DNA from: Gari tellinella
Taxonomy: Eukaryota > Mollusca > Bivalvia > Cardiida > Psammobiidae
DNA length: 64,000 nucleotides
Direction: 5' to 3'
NCBI GenBank assembly: GCA_922989275.2
Contig: OV277862.1
Location: 62,819,832-62,883,831, forward strand
The notes under the pieces are model-generated. The model was not told where the DNA came from. It searched no databases and saw nothing but the letters and a program-made list of their open reading frames with translations. A program made the position numbers and the translations under genes. Shown piece after piece: positions 59,701 through 62,700 of the stretch (position 1 is the stretch's first letter; each line of letters opens with the position of its first letter).

Positions 59701-62700
59701 TAGTCGTTTAAGACAGATGACTGCTTAAAGCAATGTGAAAGTGAAACAGAAAGCTCCTACAGGAGCTTTCTGTTTCACTTTCACATTGCTTTTAGCTGCC
59801 ACATGTCTTTTATACAGACAATTAGCCTTCTTTTAGTGGTCATAATAGAGGGGTTCTACTGTATGTTATTCAGTGGAAGAAGGGTTAAACCCGAGTGCTA
59901 CTTACACTTGGTCTGTATCGCCTTGTTTGTGCCTGTCCAGGGATTTCAGTAAGTTTTCCATGCCTCCATGCCAGGACATGTTCCAGTTGATCCTCATCAG
60001 TTCCAGGGGTAGACCAGTCATTAGGGGATCAGGGTCCTGAGGGGGCAGACATTGGTACGGACTCTTCTCATAATGAGTTGATGGACGGAAAGGCAGACGG
60101 TACCTGAAGAGTATACAGTCAAAAATATACATTAACACTAATATGATTGAATTCTTTAAATGCTGGACAAAAAGTAATAAAGAAAACTCCTTTCGTAAAT
60201 ATTTCTTAGATAAGATGAATAAGTAAACAAGCAGTAAATAAGACAGGAATGTGTTTGGTTTCATTCAGAATAGTAATGGCCAATGTATAAGAAAACAACT
60301 TACCTAAGTTTGACTATATTTGGCACTGAAAATGCTGTGTTCTTGCTGCCACTGTAAACACAAAACACATAAATTCAACAATCAAATTTAGAAAACATGC
60401 CTGAAAAACTAACCAATCAACTTTTATTTGATGTTTTAAGTTTTTAACCAATGCATTTCCTGACTCTTTCCTTAAAGTTGAAGGCACCTAATGAGATCAG
60501 ATGTAAATCGGTACTCTACATAAGCAATTGGCCATTTTCTTCAATTGTCGGCCCCGTTCCGAGCCATGCTTTAGCATGGTTTGGAATGGGTCGAGAATTG
60601 ATGAAAATGTCTGATCCCTCTCGGTAGAGTTCAGATATTTACCAATAGTGGCCAGATCTCATTAGGTGTCCGCAACAAATTAATTAGCTTCAATTATGTT
60701 TATATTATTGAGACAAAATGTAGTTACTGTAAACCCTTCTCCCACTGTATACTCATATATAAAACTCTACCCACTCTGTACATCTATCATCTGAACTATT
60801 ACATAGGCTAGTTAAATAAGGAAATAATTTCCCCTGGGAAAGAGTGCAAATAGCAGACAGATCTTGTGTAAGAAAATGGTGCAGACCCTGATCAGACAGC
60901 TCCTGAAAGAGCTGTCTGTTCTGGGTCTACATTGCTTTAAAAAAATTCAACATACATTAATAGTTGGAAAAGAGAAATAGGCTTTTTGCTTATTACTTTA
61001 CAATCTGCAATGTTCAAATTGAGAATTTAAAAAATACAGTTTTAAGCTTCCTGACAGTAAGAATTTCCGATATGCACATGTAAGAATTAACACCAATTAA
61101 GCTGGTTTAATTTTACTTACCCCATGAAGAATCTGGCTTGTTCATCAAACAGTAGCAGGGTTAGCACATGAGAAACTTCGTAACAGGTCCTCTCATCTCG
61201 GCTGTGCAGCAAAGCCACTGTGAGAGAAATCAATACGATGTAATACATCAATAGGATGTTCTTAGGAGATGGTTTTGTGGGGTTAGATGCTATATAAACC
61301 CTAAATCCTAATCGAACCTCATAAACACCAGGTTAAGACTCTCTTTCAACCCCAAAATAACCAACTGGCCAGGTAAATATCCCAAAATAGAACCGATATG
61401 TGATATTGACTTTTCATTTTAAAAGACAACAGATATACAGTCAAACCATTTGTTTCAGCAGTCATGATGACTTCTCAATGTATGCTTTTTGTCATGCAAA
61501 CTTGTTGTAACCTTTTACTCCATAAATACACATTTTAACTCCTTTAATTTATTCCTCAACTGAAAAAAATAGTCCCACTGACTTTATACAGGAGTCAAAA
61601 ATTCAAATAATCTGCTCCTTCTGCATGCTTTACCTCTGCTCGGTCTATTGTGAAGGGTGAGAGCATTCTTTCAACATTTTTTGGTTTGCCTTCATTGTCT
61701 TTTATGCAGGACAAGTGACAAAAACAAAATTCAGAATTTTTTACCCCTGTTTATATGAGTTTAGATATTGTACCATAAGAAAAATTGTCTATAACCTTAC
61801 AGATAGTAGCTTAAAGCAGGTTGAAAGTAAAGCAGAATGCAACTTGCTTTAGGTGATCATCTGTCTTCAAAACTTCACACAGACTAAGGGGTTAAAGACC
61901 ACAAATGGATTTTTAATAGGCCTGTTGTTATAATTTTGACTGTATTCATTGCCATTTCTTCAGGATTCTATAGACTGTACCTACCCCTCAGGAGAGTGTG
62001 GTAGATGTGAGTGTCTCTGGCCAGCTTGTGTCTCAGACTGTAGTCATGGTGAACCAAGAACCTCAGTACAGTCATACATCCAGGCAGGTACTGGCTGTAG
62101 TTGTTCTAAAACAAAACAGTGCTATATAAAACCTCTATATTACAACCACTTTATTGTGTGGACCAAGAACCTCAGTACATTCATACATCTAGGCAGGTAC
62201 TGGCTGTAGTTGTTCTAAAACAAAACAGTGTCATAATAATCCTTTCCACCATAGCAGCGCCTTTAAGCACATTTAATTTTTTCCTCTACTGAAGAAAATA
62301 GTTCCAATTAATACAGTAATAAAAATGTTTTATAAGAATTATTTTGTATATCCTAGTAAATAGTAGCTTAAAGCAGGTTGAAAGTAAAGCAGAATGTGCC
62401 TTAAGGCACATTCTGCTTTACTTTCAACCTGCTTTGAGTGATCACCTGTCTTCAAAACTAGAAACAGACTATAGGATTAAGGGTCAAATATAAACATCCT
62501 TGCCTGGGATTGAATATTTATTACGTACTGCCTCATAGAACAGTCTCTACCTATTCTTTATAGAAAATCTGATAAATGAGCAGTAGAAAATGTTTCTTAC
62601 ATCATGATTGGTAGCTGCTTCGCCCATTACTTATTAGATATGCCTTTCTAGTTTCTATGCCTTTAACTTATTCCTCCACTAATGAAAATTAATCCACTTT

